Source: DATAMF01 sp964472565 (GTDB lineage: Bacteria > Chloroflexota > Anaerolineae > Aggregatilineales > Aggregatilineaceae). From it: a stretch of 21,261 bases of DNA. Made by a program: the position numbers and the translations under genes. The first letter of the stretch is position 1. Each line of letters starts with the position of its first letter. The stretch is taken from NCBI GenBank assembly GCA_964472565.1, contig CAYYNB010000102.1, forward strand, positions 1-21,261, read 5' to 3'. Below, in pieces: positions 21,146 to 21,261 of this stretch. The notes under the pieces were generated by a model, which saw only the letters and a program-made list of their open reading frames with translations, was not told the DNA's origin and made no database searches.

Positions 21146-21261
21146 TCGGTGTGGGGCTGAGCGTCGGCGTGGGCGAGGCGGTCAGCGACGGCGTGACTGT
21201 TGGCGTGAAGGTCAGCGTGGGGGGCATGTCGGGTTGCGTCAGGGTGAGCGTCAATGTCGGG
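21120..21261 (-). CDS. C-terminus of a Thr/Pro-rich protein (runs in from right edge)
   Basis: The minus strand is open from the right edge to a TGA at 21122-21120. The 46 codons read as Thr/Pro/Leu/Ser repeats (TLTLTLTQPD, TFTPTVTPSL, SPTPTLSPTPIT) with GC-rich third positions, a pattern of extracellular stalks. The frame overlaps the RodZ-like gene tail to tail by 26 bases. The opposite strand reads as Val/Gly/Ser repeats and is less likely. No domain can be named from so short a piece. Confidence 0.5.
   Translation of the reverse strand, partial: PTLTLTLTQPDMPPTLTFTPTVTPSLTASPTPTLSPTPITLSPLAR

Overview
The window looks like a chromosomal segment of a moderately GC-rich bacterium, most likely a Chloroflexota (Anaerolineae-like) relative. 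This rests on protein character: secreted thioredoxin/PPC fusions, Thr/Pro-rich low-complexity linkers, an HNH protein of the type common in that phylum, a RodZ-like protein with a TPTP-rich tail, and a CXXXY-type CcmE. It is an inference, because no rRNA or marker tree was available. I saw no tRNA, rRNA, CRISPR array, transposase or integrase.

Region 1 (1-9600) carries cytochrome c biogenesis and redox genes. The N-terminal part of ccmF leaves the left edge on the minus strand. Divergent from it are two tandem secreted TlpA/ResA-type thioredoxins fused to one or four PPC domains. An HNH nuclease, an MFS exporter and a His-rich NifX-like protein follow, each bounded by clear terminators. Then come a diheme c-type cytochrome, an MscL channel with an added zinc ribbon, and a CcmE heme chaperone that uses Cys instead of His. 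CcmF, CcmE, the thioredoxins and the cytochrome fit one theme: making and using c-type cytochromes outside the membrane.

Region 2 (9600-13000) is more accessory. It holds a monoacylglycerol-lipase-like hydrolase, a convergent intergenic region with a helically phased array of AGGYTA hexamers and perfect hairpins, and a MerR/GyrI-type regulator whose own promoter has the 19-bp spacer typical of MerR control. A small islet follows: an excisionase-like HTH protein, a coupled 53-residue ORF, a terminator, an unknown 81-residue protein, and about 350 bases of structured non-coding DNA ending in a strong rightward terminator.

Region 3 (13000-21261) is mostly housekeeping. A four-helix membrane protein, a stand-alone receiver domain and a UbiA/MenA-type prenyltransferase lie on the minus strand. 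RtcB RNA ligase and an XdhC-family protein lie on the plus strand, meeting an UlaG/UPF0173-like metal hydrolase tail to tail. A DUF4352-like exported protein, ribosomal protein L9, a small zinc-ribbon protein and a RodZ-like HTH/membrane protein follow. The right edge catches what is probably the Thr/Pro-rich C-terminus of another minus-strand protein.
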